Shown: piece after piece, positions 35,352 to 44,950 of the stretch
Numbering within the stretch: position 1 is the first letter of the stretch
Layout of the letters: every line of letters starts with the position of its first letter
Origin: Hymenobacter montanus
GTDB lineage: Bacteria; Bacteroidota; Bacteroidia; Cytophagales; Hymenobacteraceae
Direction: 5' to 3'
DNA: 64,000 nt
NCBI RefSeq assembly: GCF_014699115.1
Contig: NZ_JACXAD010000018.1
Coordinates: forward strand, 56,031-120,030
The notes under the pieces: model-generated
The model's input: the letters and a program-made list of their open reading frames with translations, nothing else
Told to the model about the DNA's origin: nothing
Databases searched by the model: none
Program-made: the position numbers and the translations under genes

Positions 35352-36113
35352 TCAAAACAGCTTGGGCAGCTTGTGCTCCCGCCATTTTTTGCGGGTTTTC
35401 ATCGTCCAGAACTCCGCTACGCCGTCGCGGCGCAGGCTTATTTGCCACGCTCCCATCTGCTGGCCCAGGTGGTAGCCAGTGGCTTGGTCTTGCGGGTACT
35501 GTTTCCTGATAAGGGTGTAATCCGCGGCGGTAATGTCTTTGCCCACTTCGCCGTGGCAGCGCAGGCAGAGCGCATTATTCAGCACAATGGGCCGCTGGTA
35601 GAAAAACACTTCCTGCGACTCGCGGCTGATGGTACGGGTGGTGTCGGTGCGCATCTGCTCGGTCGGCAGTGTAGCTTGGTGGGCCGGAAGACGGGGCCGC
35701 TCACTCACGCGCCGGGGCGTGGCCTTCAGTACACCGGCCAGGGAATCGACCAAGGGGTACGTTTCGGGCCGGCAGAAGGCAGCGGCGCGGGCTACCCCAC
35801 CCGCCGCGAGCTCACGGCCCAGCGTTTGCCGCAGTAGAGTGTCGGCCGTGGCGGAGAGCGAGTCCCCCGCCCAGCGGGCCGCCCGGAGTAAGTCTTTGGG
35901 CATAATGCGCTTCACCTCCCAGTTGGCCGTCTCGATGCCGATGCGCTTGGTGTCTTTGAGGTGTTCAATCTGGTCCGGGCGACAGGCTGCGGCGAGCAGG
36001 ACTAAGATTAGCACTACGGAGAAACGTGCCGTGGTACCGGCATCGGCGAACTCCGGCCGGGCAGGCCGATTAGGCAAGGATTTCAAGGGTGTTCGTGGCA
36101 TACGGCGGTACAA
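35352..36113 (-). CDS. DUF3365 haem-binding lipoprotein
   Basis: Envelope protein of 253 residues. A lipobox LAAAC sits about residue 48 after an unusually long N-terminus, so the true start may be at ATG 36101 or further in. The C-terminal half is a DUF3365 (Tll0287-like) domain with a single c-type haem motif CLRCH followed by the conserved LRRDGVAEFWTMKTRKKW. Such domains are haem or redox/gas sensors. It lies 24 bases downstream of thrC on the same strand. Confidence 0.88.
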   Translation of the reverse strand: MYRRMPRTPLKSLPNRPARPEFADAGTTARFSVVLILVLLAAACRPDQIEHLKDTKRIGIETANWEVKRIMPKDLLRAARWAGDSLSATADTLLRQTLGRELAAGGVARAAAFCRPETYPLVDSLAGVLKATPRRVSERPRLPAHQATLPTEQMRTDTTRTISRESQEVFFYQRPIVLNNALCLRCHGEVGKDITAADYTLIRKQYPQDQATGYHLGQQMGAWQISLRRDGVAEFWTMKTRKKWREHKLPKLF

Positions 36114-36137
36114 CCAGGAAGGCGCGGTGGCGCGTTC

Positions 36138-37433
36138 CTACATCAGGTAAGCTTTCAGCTGTTCGTAATCAACCGCCAACGGCACACTTCGTTTCGGACG
36201 GTCTTGCAAGTGCTGCACGGCCGCGGGCAGGGGAATGGTCCGCCCCAAAACCAGCTCGATCACGTTGGGGAATTTAACCGGGTGCGCGGTAGCCAGAATC
36301 AGCCCCGGCGCTGCCGGGTGCTGGGCCTGGTAGCGGCGCAGGGCCGTGTAGGCCACGGCCCCGTGCGGGTCCAGCAGGTAGCCATGCTCCTCCCAGGCCG
36401 TGCGAATGGCCGCCACGGTATCCGCGTCGCTCACGGTATCGGCGCTGAGCGCTGTGCGCAGCCGACCCAAGTCGTTGTCGAACAGCTCCATAATGCGCGC
36501 AAAGTTGCTGGGGTTGCCCACGTCCATGGCGTTCGAAAACGTGGGGATGGCCGCCCGGGGCGTAAACGTGCCGGTGCGCAGGTACGCCGGCACGGGCTCA
36601 TTGGCATTGCAAGCGGCAATGAAATGGCCCAGCGGCAGGCCCGACGCCTGGGCCAGGAGCCCGGCGCAGAGGTTGCCGAAGTTGCCGCTCGGCACCGATA
36701 CCACCGGCGCGGGCGCTTGGGCAGGCCACTGCTGCCAGGCGAAGCAGTAGTAGAGCTGCTGCGGCAGCCAGCGGGCCACGTTGATGGAGTTGGCCGAAGT
36801 AAGGAAGCGCCGCCGGGCCAGCTCGGGGTCCTGAAACGCCCGCTTCACCAGGGCCTGACAGTCGTCAAACGTGCCGCTCACTTCCAGCGCCGTGATGTTC
36901 TGGCCCAGCGTGGTAAGCTGCTGCTCCTGCACGGGGCTCACCTTGCCCGAGGGATAAAGGATAACCACTTCAACGCCCGGCACGCCCAGAAAGCCACTGG
37001 CTACCGCACCGCCCGTGTCGCCGGAGGTAGCCACCAGCACCGTTACGGGCGGGGTGTCGCCGTGCTGGGCAAAGTAGCCCAGGCAGCGGCTCATAAACCG
37101 CGCTCCCACGTCCTTGAAGGCCAGCGTGGGCCCGTGAAACAACTCCAGCGCCGACACTTCCGGGCCTACCGACACCAATGGAAAGTCAAAGTCTACTGCC
37201 TCGGCGCAGATGCGCTGCAAGTCACTGTCGGCGATGGCGGCGCCTACGTAAGGGCGCATTACGTTCAGGGCCACGGTGCTACGACTGAGGCTACGCAGTT
37301 CACGCAACAAGCCCCCCGGAAACCTGGGAATGGCTTCGGGAAAGTACAGGCCCCCATCGGGCGCTTGTCCGGTAACGGTAGCCGTGCGAAAATCAACCGG
37401 CGGCGACTGGTGGCGGAGGCTGTAGTACTTCAT
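36138..37433 (-). CDS. thrC: Threonine synthase
   Basis: Pyridoxal-phosphate enzyme that turns O-phosphohomoserine into threonine. The 431-residue product has the family's length, the PLP lysine in LAFKDVGARF (about residue 105), the phosphate-binding ATSGDTGGAVASGFLG loop and SVPSGNFGNLCAG. It is the last gene of the thrA-thrB-thrC operon, 169 bases after thrB. Confidence 0.98.
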   Translation of the reverse strand: MKYYSLRHQSPPVDFRTATVTGQAPDGGLYFPEAIPRFPGGLLRELRSLSRSTVALNVMRPYVGAAIADSDLQRICAEAVDFDFPLVSVGPEVSALELFHGPTLAFKDVGARFMSRCLGYFAQHGDTPPVTVLVATSGDTGGAVASGFLGVPGVEVVILYPSGKVSPVQEQQLTTLGQNITALEVSGTFDDCQALVKRAFQDPELARRRFLTSANSINVARWLPQQLYYCFAWQQWPAQAPAPVVSVPSGNFGNLCAGLLAQASGLPLGHFIAACNANEPVPAYLRTGTFTPRAAIPTFSNAMDVGNPSNFARIMELFDNDLGRLRTALSADTVSDADTVAAIRTAWEEHGYLLDPHGAVAYTALRRYQAQHPAAPGLILATAHPVKFPNVIELVLGRTIPLPAAVQHLQDRPKRSVPLAVDYEQLKAYLM

Positions 37434-37602
37434 GTAATTATCTGCAGATCAGAATGCGGGAATCAAAAGAAATATCAGGCTGGACCAAGCGCGGCAGCTC
37501 ACCCCCACTTGGCTGGGCAAATTTTAACGATGAAAAACGCTTTACCGTGTTCAGCCTAACGCCCTCGGGTGGAATCAACGTCCTACCACGCTGGGCAGCT
37601 GC

Positions 37603-38535
37603 TTACGATTCTGAAATAACTCGCGCTCCCTCCGTAGCGACCGGCCCCACGTAGGTATTATAAGCAACGCCTAACTCGGCAAACACGCTGCCGAGCGCGG
37701 CACCCACGGACTGGGCAATTGCTTCCGTTTTGTTCAGCATAAAAATAGAGGGCCCCGAGCCTGATATGCCGCCGCCAATGGCCCCGGCCGCCAGGGCCCG
37801 CGCCCGCGCCTCCGCCAGCCCCGGAATGAGGGCTTGCCGCGCCGGCTCCACAATGTAGTCGGCCAGCGACCGGCCGATAAGATCGTAGTCGGCGGTTAAA
37901 AAGCCCGCTACCAGTCCGGCTACGTTGGCCCACTGTTGCACGGCCAGGCCCAGCGGCACCGTCGCCGGCAGCACTTTCCGGGCCTCTATGGTCTTTACTT
38001 CAATTTGAGGGTGCACGACGGCCACCCATAAGGGCGGGGCCGCCAATGCCACGATGTCCAGCGTGGGCTCTAAGGCGCGGACCAGCGTGAAGCCGCCAAA
38101 CATGGCCGGCGCGATGTTGTCGGCGTGGCGCGCCCCGGAGGCCACGGCCTCGCCCGCCATGGCGAATTCAACGAGCTGCATCTTCGTGAAGCGGTTGCCC
38201 AGCAAGGCATTAGCGGCTACTACGCTCCCCACGGCGCTGGCGGCGCTACTGCCGACGCCGCTGCCCGGCCTGATGCCTTTGGTGATTTCTACCTCAAAGC
38301 CAATTGCTTCCGGTACCGCGCGCAACAGCGCCAGGAGAGCCACTCCGGCCACGTTGCGGGCCGGGTCGGTGGGCAGATCGTAGGGGTCGAGGTGGCGAAT
38401 GCGTACGCCCGGTTGCGCGGTTTGCGTGACGCGGATGGCATCGTAGGGGGCTTGGAGGGCCAGGCCCAGCACATCGAAGCCGCAGCCAAGGTTGGAAAGA
38501 GTAGCGGGTGAATGAACAAGAACCGAGTGGGGCAT
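37603..38535 (-). CDS. thrB: Homoserine kinase
   Basis: GHMP-family kinase that phosphorylates homoserine for threonine synthesis. Product 310 residues from ATG 38535 (MPHSVLVHSPATLSNLGCGF). The ATP loop GIRPGSGVGSSAASAVGS (about residues 84-101) and the late GGGISGSGPSIF motif are intact. The upstream in-frame ATG at 38598 would run through the palindromic spacer and is rejected. The start is only 8 bases from the spacer repeat. Confidence 0.97.
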   Translation of the reverse strand: MPHSVLVHSPATLSNLGCGFDVLGLALQAPYDAIRVTQTAQPGVRIRHLDPYDLPTDPARNVAGVALLALLRAVPEAIGFEVEITKGIRPGSGVGSSAASAVGSVVAANALLGNRFTKMQLVEFAMAGEAVASGARHADNIAPAMFGGFTLVRALEPTLDIVALAAPPLWVAVVHPQIEVKTIEARKVLPATVPLGLAVQQWANVAGLVAGFLTADYDLIGRSLADYIVEPARQALIPGLAEARARALAAGAIGGGISGSGPSIFMLNKTEAIAQSVGAALGSVFAELGVAYNTYVGPVATEGARVISES

Positions 38536-38542
38536 ACAGTAG

Positions 38543-38640
38543 CGCGGACTCTGTGAGTCCGCGAGTGAATAATGAATTAAGATGATGCCGTCACACAAGT
38601 AGTTGGTGCTTACTCGCGTCGCGGACTCGCAGAGTCCGCG
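38543..38640. repeat. Twin palindromes filling the thrA-thrB spacer
   Basis: Two 21-base palindromes of form CGCGGACTC-N3-GAGTCCGCG at 38543-38563 and 38620-38640, in inverted relation including their flanks CGCGAGT/ACTCGCG. The second ends right at the thrA stop codon. No gene inside. Confidence 0.85.
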
Positions 38641-41079
38641 TTACAGGCGGGCGGCGCGGATGATATCGGCGAATACGCCGGAGGCAGTGACTTCGGCCCC
38701 GGCCCCGGCTCCCTTTACCACTAGCGGCTGGGCTATGTAGCGGTCGGTGTAGAAGAGCACCACGTTGTCTTTGCCGCGCAGGTCGTACAAATCGTGGCCG
38801 AGGGCTACTTGCTGCAGGCCCACCGTGGCCTTGCCGTCGGCGTAGCGCGCCACGAATTTCAGGCGCTTGCCGGCGGCCGTAGCCGCGTCGTAGAGCGCCC
38901 GAAAGTGGGCCTCATGCGCGGCCATCTGGGAGTAGAAGGCGGCCACGTCGCCGGCCAGGCAAGCGGGCGGCAGGAAGGGCTCGATTTGTATGTCGCTCAT
39001 TTCCATTGCCTGACCGGCTTCGCGGGCCAGAATCAGAATTTTGCGGGCTACGTCGCTGCCACTGAGGTCGAGGCGCGGGTCGGGTTCGGTGTAGCCTTCG
39101 ATTTGGGCCTGGCGCACCACCTCGGCGAAGGGCCGGGTACCGTCGTAGTGGTTAAACACGAAATTTAGGGTGCCCGAAAGCACGGCCTCCATGCGCCGCA
39201 CGACGTCGCCACTGCGGGTGAGGTCGTTGAGGGTGCCGATGATGGGCAGGGCGGCCCCCACGTTGGTTTCAAACAAGAAGCTGGCGTTGAATTCTTTCGA
39301 CAGGCTTTTCAGCCGGGCGTAGCTGGCGTAGTCAGAGGAGCACGCTACCTTGTTGCAGGCCACCACGGCTACGCTTTTCTCCAGCAGCTGAGCGTAGCAG
39401 CCCGCCGCGGCCGGGTCAGCCGTGACGTCCACGAGGATGGAATTCCGCAGGTTGCGGTCGATGATGAGTTGGGTGAAGTCGGCTAGTGGTAGGGGAGGGG
39501 CTTCGCCTAGCTCGGCCGGCCAGGTGGTCAGGTCCAGGCCGGCTTCGTTCACTAGGCAGTGGCGGCTGTTAGCAATGGCCACCACCCGCAGCTGCAGGCC
39601 CAGCTTTTCCAGCAGGTGGCGCTGCTGCTGGGCCAACTGCTCCAGCAGCTTGCTGCCCACGTTGCCGGGCCCGAGCAGGAAGAGGTTGACCTGCTTCCCG
39701 GTGGCCTCAAAAAAGGCCTCGTGCAGCACGTTGACGGCCTTGCGCACATCAGCCGCCCGAATAACCGTCGAAATATTCTTCTCCGAAGCGCCCTGGGCAG
39801 TGGCCCGGATGTTGATGCCGTTCTGCCCCAGGGCCCCGAACAGCTTGCCGCTGATGCCGGGGTGGTCCTTCATGTTCTCGCCCACCAGCGCCACAATAGC
39901 CAGCCCGCGCTCGGGCCGCAGGGGCTCGATGCGGCCGGCGGCAATCTCCACGGCAAACTCCTGGTCCACTGCCACCTGAGCGGGCGTGGTGTCCGGCTCA
40001 TTTACCCCCACGCAAATAGAGTGCTCGGACGAGCTTTGGGTAATGAGCACCACGTTGATGCGCTCGCGGGCCAGGGCCGCGAACAGCCGCATCGAGAAGC
40101 CCGGCACGCCCACCATGCCGCTGCCTTCCAGGTTGAGTAGCGCGAGGTTGCCGATGCTGGAGATGCCCTGCACCACGGCGGCCGTACGGGGCGGCTCCAC
40201 CTCAACCAGCGTGCCGTAGTCGGCGGGCGCGAAAGTGTTTTTTATCCAGAGCGGGATACCACGCCGCATCACCGGCTGAATGGTAGGGGGGTAGAGCACC
40301 TTGGCGCCGAAGTGCGACAGCTCCATGGCTTCCTGGTACGAAATGCGCGCGATGGGCCGGGCGCTGCGCACCAGGCGCGGGTCGGCGGTCATCATCCCGC
40401 TTACGTCGGTCCAGATTTCCAGCACATGGGCCTTGAGCGCTGCCGCCAGCAGCGCCGCCGTATAGTCGGAGCCGCCCCGGCCCAGCGTGGTGGTTACGCC
40501 CTGCGCGTCGGCGCCAATGAAGCCGGGCACCACCCACATTGCGGCGGGGTGTTGTGCGTTGAAACCAGCTACCAGGCGCTCGGTGACGGCCATATCCACC
40601 TCGGCCATGCCGAAGCGGGAATTGGTGCGGATGAGCTGCCGGGCATCGGCCCACACGGCGTCCAGTCCTTGGGCCGCCGCTACTGATGCTACTAGGCGCG
40701 ACGACAGCAATTCGCCGTAGCTCATGAGCTTATCCAGCGTACGGGTGGAGAGCTCTCCCAGAGCGAAGATGCCGTTGCAGAGCTGCCGGAGCTCCTCAAA
40801 CTGCGCGCGAACCAAGGCCGACTCCGGACCTTGCCCGTCGGCCGACAACTCCTGCGCCACGCCCAAGTGCCGTTCCTCCAGCTGGTTTAGCGTTTCGCGA
40901 TATGCCCCATCGGCCGTGGCAGCGGCCCGGCCAATACCGATTAGTGCGTCGGTAGTGCCGCCCAGGGCCGACACCACCATTATTACGGGTCCCTGTTTGG
41001 CGGCGGCCGCGATGGCAATAGATTTTCGGATATTCTCGGCGGAGGCCACCGACGTGCCGCCAAATTTTAACACTTGCAT
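38641..41079 (-). CDS. thrA: Bifunctional aspartokinase / homoserine dehydrogenase
   Basis: Fusion of 812 residues catalysing the first and third steps of threonine and methionine synthesis. Residues about 1-300 hold the kinase (LKFGGTSVASAENI at the start, GRGGSDYTAALLAAAL), about 310-455 the tandem ACT regulatory region, and about 465-812 the dehydrogenase with NAD(P) motif FLLGPGNVGSKLLEQL and the catalytic ETNVGAALPIIG / GTLNFVF region. Threonine feedback is expected from the ACT domains. First gene of the thr operon. Confidence 0.98.
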   Translation of the reverse strand: MQVLKFGGTSVASAENIRKSIAIAAAAKQGPVIMVVSALGGTTDALIGIGRAAATADGAYRETLNQLEERHLGVAQELSADGQGPESALVRAQFEELRQLCNGIFALGELSTRTLDKLMSYGELLSSRLVASVAAAQGLDAVWADARQLIRTNSRFGMAEVDMAVTERLVAGFNAQHPAAMWVVPGFIGADAQGVTTTLGRGGSDYTAALLAAALKAHVLEIWTDVSGMMTADPRLVRSARPIARISYQEAMELSHFGAKVLYPPTIQPVMRRGIPLWIKNTFAPADYGTLVEVEPPRTAAVVQGISSIGNLALLNLEGSGMVGVPGFSMRLFAALARERINVVLITQSSSEHSICVGVNEPDTTPAQVAVDQEFAVEIAAGRIEPLRPERGLAIVALVGENMKDHPGISGKLFGALGQNGINIRATAQGASEKNISTVIRAADVRKAVNVLHEAFFEATGKQVNLFLLGPGNVGSKLLEQLAQQQRHLLEKLGLQLRVVAIANSRHCLVNEAGLDLTTWPAELGEAPPLPLADFTQLIIDRNLRNSILVDVTADPAAAGCYAQLLEKSVAVVACNKVACSSDYASYARLKSLSKEFNASFLFETNVGAALPIIGTLNDLTRSGDVVRRMEAVLSGTLNFVFNHYDGTRPFAEVVRQAQIEGYTEPDPRLDLSGSDVARKILILAREAGQAMEMSDIQIEPFLPPACLAGDVAAFYSQMAAHEAHFRALYDAATAAGKRLKFVARYADGKATVGLQQVALGHDLYDLRGKDNVVLFYTDRYIAQPLVVKGAGAGAEVTASGVFADIIRAARL

Positions 41080-41155
41080 AAACTCAGGCTACGGGTAGAT
41101 ATTCAGGAGTGGTTCTGAATGAACGTCCGGTCTGTATAGCGGTGTTTAGATTCAG

Positions 41156-41163
41156 TACCTTTG
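41156..41163 (+). promoter_or_regulatory. -7 promoter box TACCTTTG for prfA
   Basis: Exact consensus, 30 bases before the prfA ATG. Confidence 0.7.
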
Positions 41164-41193
41164 CAAACTACTGACATAAATACCGAACACCCG

Positions 41194-42267
41194 ATGCTTG
41201 ACAAATTAGAAGCTATCAGCCAGCGCTACGACAACGTTAACGAAGAGCTGATGCAGCCCGACGTTATGTCGGACCTCAAACGCTATAAGTCACTCAACAA
41301 AGAGCTTAAGGAGCTGGGCAAGATTGTGGCCGAATACCGCAAGTACCAGCGCGTGCTCAGCAACATCGAAAACGCCCGCCAGGTAATTGCCACCGAGAAA
41401 GACGAAGACTTCCGCCAGATGGCCAAGGACGAGCTCGACGAGCTGCTGCCCGAGCAGGAGCGCCTCGAAGATTCTATCAAAGACCTGTTGCTGCCCAAGG
41501 ACCCGAACGACTCGAAGGACGTCATCATGGAAATCCGGGCCGGGGCGGGGGGCGACGAGGCCGCGATTTTTGCCGGCGACTTGCAGCGCATGTACATGCG
41601 TTTCGCCGAAAAGCAGCACTGGAAGATGGAGCTCATCGATGCCATGGAAGGCACGGCCGGCGGCTACAAGGAAATCATCGTGGCCGTGCGCGGCGAAGAC
41701 GTGTATGGCAAGCTCAAGTTCGAAAGTGGGGTGCACCGCGTGCAGCGCGTGCCCGCCACCGAAACCCAGGGCCGCATCCACACCAGTGTCGCCTCGGTGG
41801 TGGTAATCCCCGAAGCGGAAGAGTTCGACGTTGAGCTGAACATGAGCGACATTCGCAAAGATTACTTCTGCTCCAGCGGCCCCGGCGGGCAGTCCGTCAA
41901 CACGACTTACTCGGCCGTGCGCCTCACCCACCTGCCCACCGGCCTAGTGGCCCAGTGCCAGGACCAGAAGTCGCAGTTGAAAAATTTCGATAAGGCCCTG
42001 GCCGTGCTGCGCTCCCGCGTGTACGAAATGGAGCTGGCGAAGAAAAACGAAGCCGACGGCCTCGTGCGTAAAAGCATGATTGGCGGCGGTGACCGCAGCG
42101 ATAAAATCCGCACCTACAACTATCCGCAGGGTCGCGTTACCGACCACCGCATCGGCTACACCGTGTACAACCTGGCCAGCGTGATGGAAGGCAACGTGGA
42201 CGACTTCGTGGAGCAGCTTCGCCTGGCCGAAAGCGCGGAGCGCCTGCAGGAGGGTGTAACCAAATAA
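41194..42267 (+). CDS. prfA: Peptide chain release factor 1
   Basis: Recognises UAA and UAG in the ribosomal A site and triggers peptide release. 357 residues, the family length. The peptidyl-hydrolysis motif GGQ is at 231-233, the codon-recognition PAT at 187-189, which marks it as RF1 and not RF2. ATG 41194 (MLDKLEAISQRY) is the start; an upstream TTG would extend into the leader right at the promoter box. Confidence 0.98.
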   Translation: MLDKLEAISQRYDNVNEELMQPDVMSDLKRYKSLNKELKELGKIVAEYRKYQRVLSNIENARQVIATEKDEDFRQMAKDELDELLPEQERLEDSIKDLLLPKDPNDSKDVIMEIRAGAGGDEAAIFAGDLQRMYMRFAEKQHWKMELIDAMEGTAGGYKEIIVAVRGEDVYGKLKFESGVHRVQRVPATETQGRIHTSVASVVVIPEAEEFDVELNMSDIRKDYFCSSGPGGQSVNTTYSAVRLTHLPTGLVAQCQDQKSQLKNFDKALAVLRSRVYEMELAKKNEADGLVRKSMIGGGDRSDKIRTYNYPQGRVTDHRIGYTVYNLASVMEGNVDDFVEQLRLAESAERLQEGVTK

Positions 42268-42497
42268 TGTTATGGCCTGGCGGATAGAATCATTGAACAA
42301 CTTCATTCCGGCAGAACGTACTGTTTGCCCGCAACGCGGCCGTGCTCCGAAGAGTAGCCTGGCCCCCGACATCCCACCGTTCGCCTTCACACTTTTCGCC
42401 GGCTTCCTGCGTTCATTGCCCCAACCACTCCCGCGGCTGCGAAGCAGTCGCATCCTCTCCTTGGTCAGCTAAGGAGGGAGAGCCTGACGTTCCCTAT

Positions 42498-44042
42498 ATG
42501 CGCTACATCTTCCCGCTGTTCCTCCTCCTGAGCTGCTTGCTAACCTTCCTGCCTAGCTGTGAGCCGAAGGAAGACTTGCTGCAAACTTCCGGCAGCCTGG
42601 AACTGAGCGCTGATACGGTCCTGTTCGACACGGTCTTCACCACGATCAAGACCGTCACCAAACGCCTGTGGGTGTACAACCGCAACAGCGGCGCGGTAAA
42701 AACCGACGTGAGCCTGACTGGCACGGCCGGGAATACTTATTCACTGATTATCAACGGCGACGCCGGGCCTGCCGCTCAAGTAACCATCCGAGGCAAGGAC
42801 AGCCTGCTGGTGCTAGTGCGGGCCGTGCTGGGTGATAATGGCCAAGCCACCACCCCCAAACAATTTCTGGTCACCGACGAGCTGCATTTCCGGACCAACG
42901 GCGCTGATCAGAACGTGAAGCTGGTGGCCTACGGCCAGAATGCCTACTTCCACCGGGCCGATATCATTACCGAGAACACTACCTGGCGCACCGATAAGCC
43001 CCACGTCATCATCAACGCCGATTACCTGATTCAAGGCAGGAAATATCCCGTCGGGGTGATTGTGCTGGAGGGCGTCACGCTACGAATTCCCAAGGGGGCC
43101 CGCATCTACTCCCACGCCGGGGCCTACCTGCAGGTGAATGGTACGCTGCTGGTAAACCAGGACTTCATCCCGGGGAGCCTCCCCACGGATACGGTGAAGG
43201 CCACCAATCCCAACATCGTGCGCTTTCAGGGCGACCGGTTGGAGCCGCTTTACGCCAACACCCCCGGCCAGTGGGGTGGCATCGTGTTCACCAGTACCAG
43301 CCGGGGCAACCGCATTCGCTACGCCGAAATCAAGAACGCCACCGTCGGGGCCCTGCTCTACAACCGGGAGGCCGAACCCACGCACCCCGACTTAAGCCTG
43401 GACAACACTACTATCCAGAACATCTCCGGCGCTAAACTCTCCTTCGCCAATGCCTCGGCCAGTACCGGCGGCGGCATTATCAGCTACTCCGGCGACGTGA
43501 AGGCCACCAACTGCCTGTTCAGCAACTGCGGCGAGTATGCGCTGGTGGGCATAGGCGGGGTGTACGACATCAACTTCTGCACCATCGCCAACTACACCCC
43601 CTCGTTTCGGCGCGAAACGTCTTCGCTCACGTTCACCAACGCCGATAACTACAAGCCCATGGTGAAGCTGCCCATGAACGTCACCGTTCGTAATTCCATC
43701 GTCTGGGGCTCATTCGAAGAAGAATTATTCCTCGATAACAATGCCGACTATCCGTTCAGCATCACTAATACCCTGCTGCGCACGCAAGAGTACAAAGCAG
43801 CCACCAGCACCCCCGGCAAGCCGGGGCTGAATGCTCCAGGCAATCGTAATTTAATTAACGTCGACCCCCTGTTTAAGCGCACTTCTCTTAGCAGCAGCCA
43901 GCCCAGCTATATCCTCCAAGCTTCATCGCCGGCCGAGGCTCGCCGAAGCACACCCACCGGAATGGGTAATCCTAACCGGGATTTGCTGAACCTGGTGCGC
44001 CAGGCCCAGCCCAGCCTGGGAGCTTACGAGTTCCCGCTGTAG
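42498..44042 (+). CDS. Lipoprotein with right-handed beta-helix-like repeats
   Basis: 514-residue exported protein typical of Bacteroidota and of unknown function. Signal peptide with lipobox LPSC (about residue 21). Residues about 160-400 contain the short repeating strands of a parallel beta-helix (GVTLRIPKGARIY, WGGIVFTSTSRGNRIRYAEIKNA, NTTIQNISGAK, VKATNCLFSNCG). The start MRYIFPLFLLLSC was chosen because the longer frame has no signal peptide and Cys/His-rich nonsense before it. Surface polysaccharide binding is possible but not shown. Confidence 0.82.
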   Translation: MRYIFPLFLLLSCLLTFLPSCEPKEDLLQTSGSLELSADTVLFDTVFTTIKTVTKRLWVYNRNSGAVKTDVSLTGTAGNTYSLIINGDAGPAAQVTIRGKDSLLVLVRAVLGDNGQATTPKQFLVTDELHFRTNGADQNVKLVAYGQNAYFHRADIITENTTWRTDKPHVIINADYLIQGRKYPVGVIVLEGVTLRIPKGARIYSHAGAYLQVNGTLLVNQDFIPGSLPTDTVKATNPNIVRFQGDRLEPLYANTPGQWGGIVFTSTSRGNRIRYAEIKNATVGALLYNREAEPTHPDLSLDNTTIQNISGAKLSFANASASTGGGIISYSGDVKATNCLFSNCGEYALVGIGGVYDINFCTIANYTPSFRRETSSLTFTNADNYKPMVKLPMNVTVRNSIVWGSFEEELFLDNNADYPFSITNTLLRTQEYKAATSTPGKPGLNAPGNRNLINVDPLFKRTSLSSSQPSYILQASSPAEARRSTPTGMGNPNRDLLNLVRQAQPSLGAYEFPL

Positions 44043-44086
44043 AAGTGGCCTGAGCGGTTGAGCCGGCCGCAGGCGCGACCCCATAT

Positions 44087-44214
44087 TAGAGCGGTTCTCC
44101 AGTCAGGGTACGGTTTTTTAGGAATTAAAAATGAAGAATTAAAAATTGACCAGCACATTTTTAATTCTTCATTTTTAATTTTTAATTCCTTTCTCTTATG
44201 CGAGAGCTGCTCTA
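44087..44214. repeat. Interspersed palindromic repeat, family A copy 4
   Basis: TAGAGCGGTTCTCCAGTCAG to GAGAGCTGCTCTA. The best preserved copy; outer arms match over about 13 positions with two mismatches. Between convergent genes. Confidence 0.9.
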
Positions 44215-44308
44215 AGGTGTCTTTCAGCGGTTGGGTAGCCGGTTGAGGCAATAAAGAGCTTCCGCGACCAGTCGTATTTCCTAACTTCTTTACGGGCGCG
44301 ACGGGTGG

Positions 44309-44950
44309 TTATTCTACTTGCCCAGCCGCCGCGTAATGCAGGGTGTCAAACAATACCAGCTTCTGCGTTCCTACTACCTCATAGCTCCGCAGCTGCCCAT
44401 TTTGAAGCTTAAAGCGCAGCTGCTTTCGAGCCGAAAACAAGGGATTATTTTGCACGATGGTGGCGGCTACTTCCTGGGCAGTAGCTCCCTGCTGCACCAC
44501 CGTGAGGCGGACCACGGGCGCATTAGGCTGCGCGAGCCGCCGGGTGTACGTGTAGCGCAGTAGCCCGCCCGGCAGCGCCGCCGAATCCACGGCGTAAGCC
44601 CCGCGCAGCGCGGCCTTGTTGATGTCGGCCTGGAAGAAAACCTGCAGCTCGTCGGCCCATTTCACGGCGGGCACGCGGACGGTTTCGGGCGCCTGGCCGC
44701 GCAGGCTTACGCGCTTGGTTACGGCGGCGTGACGCCGGCCCAGCTGTTCCACTTGCTGAGTCAGTAGCCCTTTAACATCAAAGTAAAGGGGGCGCCGGGC
44801 GGGCCGGGCGCCGGGGTTAGTATCGCCGCAGCCGGCCAGCAACAGGCCTAACAGGCCCAACGCAAGGCGGCCGGCGCCCAAGGAGCCGGGTCTGGAGCCG
44901 CCGCTAATCAGTCGGGGCTGCTTTCGGTAATCAGTCAAACAATTACTCAA
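44309..44950 (-). CDS. Lipoprotein of unknown function
   Basis: 213-residue exported protein, lipobox LLAGC (about residue 41). No family recognised. The mature part has alternating beta-strand pattern (LYFDVKGLLTQQVEQLG, VRLTVVQQG, KQLRFKLQNGQLRSYEVVG), fitting a small beta-rich periplasmic domain. The start overlaps the VOC gene stop by 8 bases, so both are one transcript. Confidence 0.7.
   Translation of the reverse strand: MSNCLTDYRKQPRLISGGSRPGSLGAGRLALGLLGLLLAGCGDTNPGARPARRPLYFDVKGLLTQQVEQLGRRHAAVTKRVSLRGQAPETVRVPAVKWADELQVFFQADINKAALRGAYAVDSAALPGGLLRYTYTRRLAQPNAPVVRLTVVQQGATAQEVAATIVQNNPLFSARKQLRFKLQNGQLRSYEVVGTQKLVLFDTLHYAAAGQVE

Noticed and set aside
36204..37559. Plus-strand frame of 451 codons over thrC
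   Set aside because: Reverse-strand shadow; thrC is unambiguous.
42342..42497. Upstream extension of the beta-helix-like lipoprotein to 42342
   Set aside because: Extra 52 residues are Cys/His/Pro-rich and precede a clean signal peptide starting at 42498.
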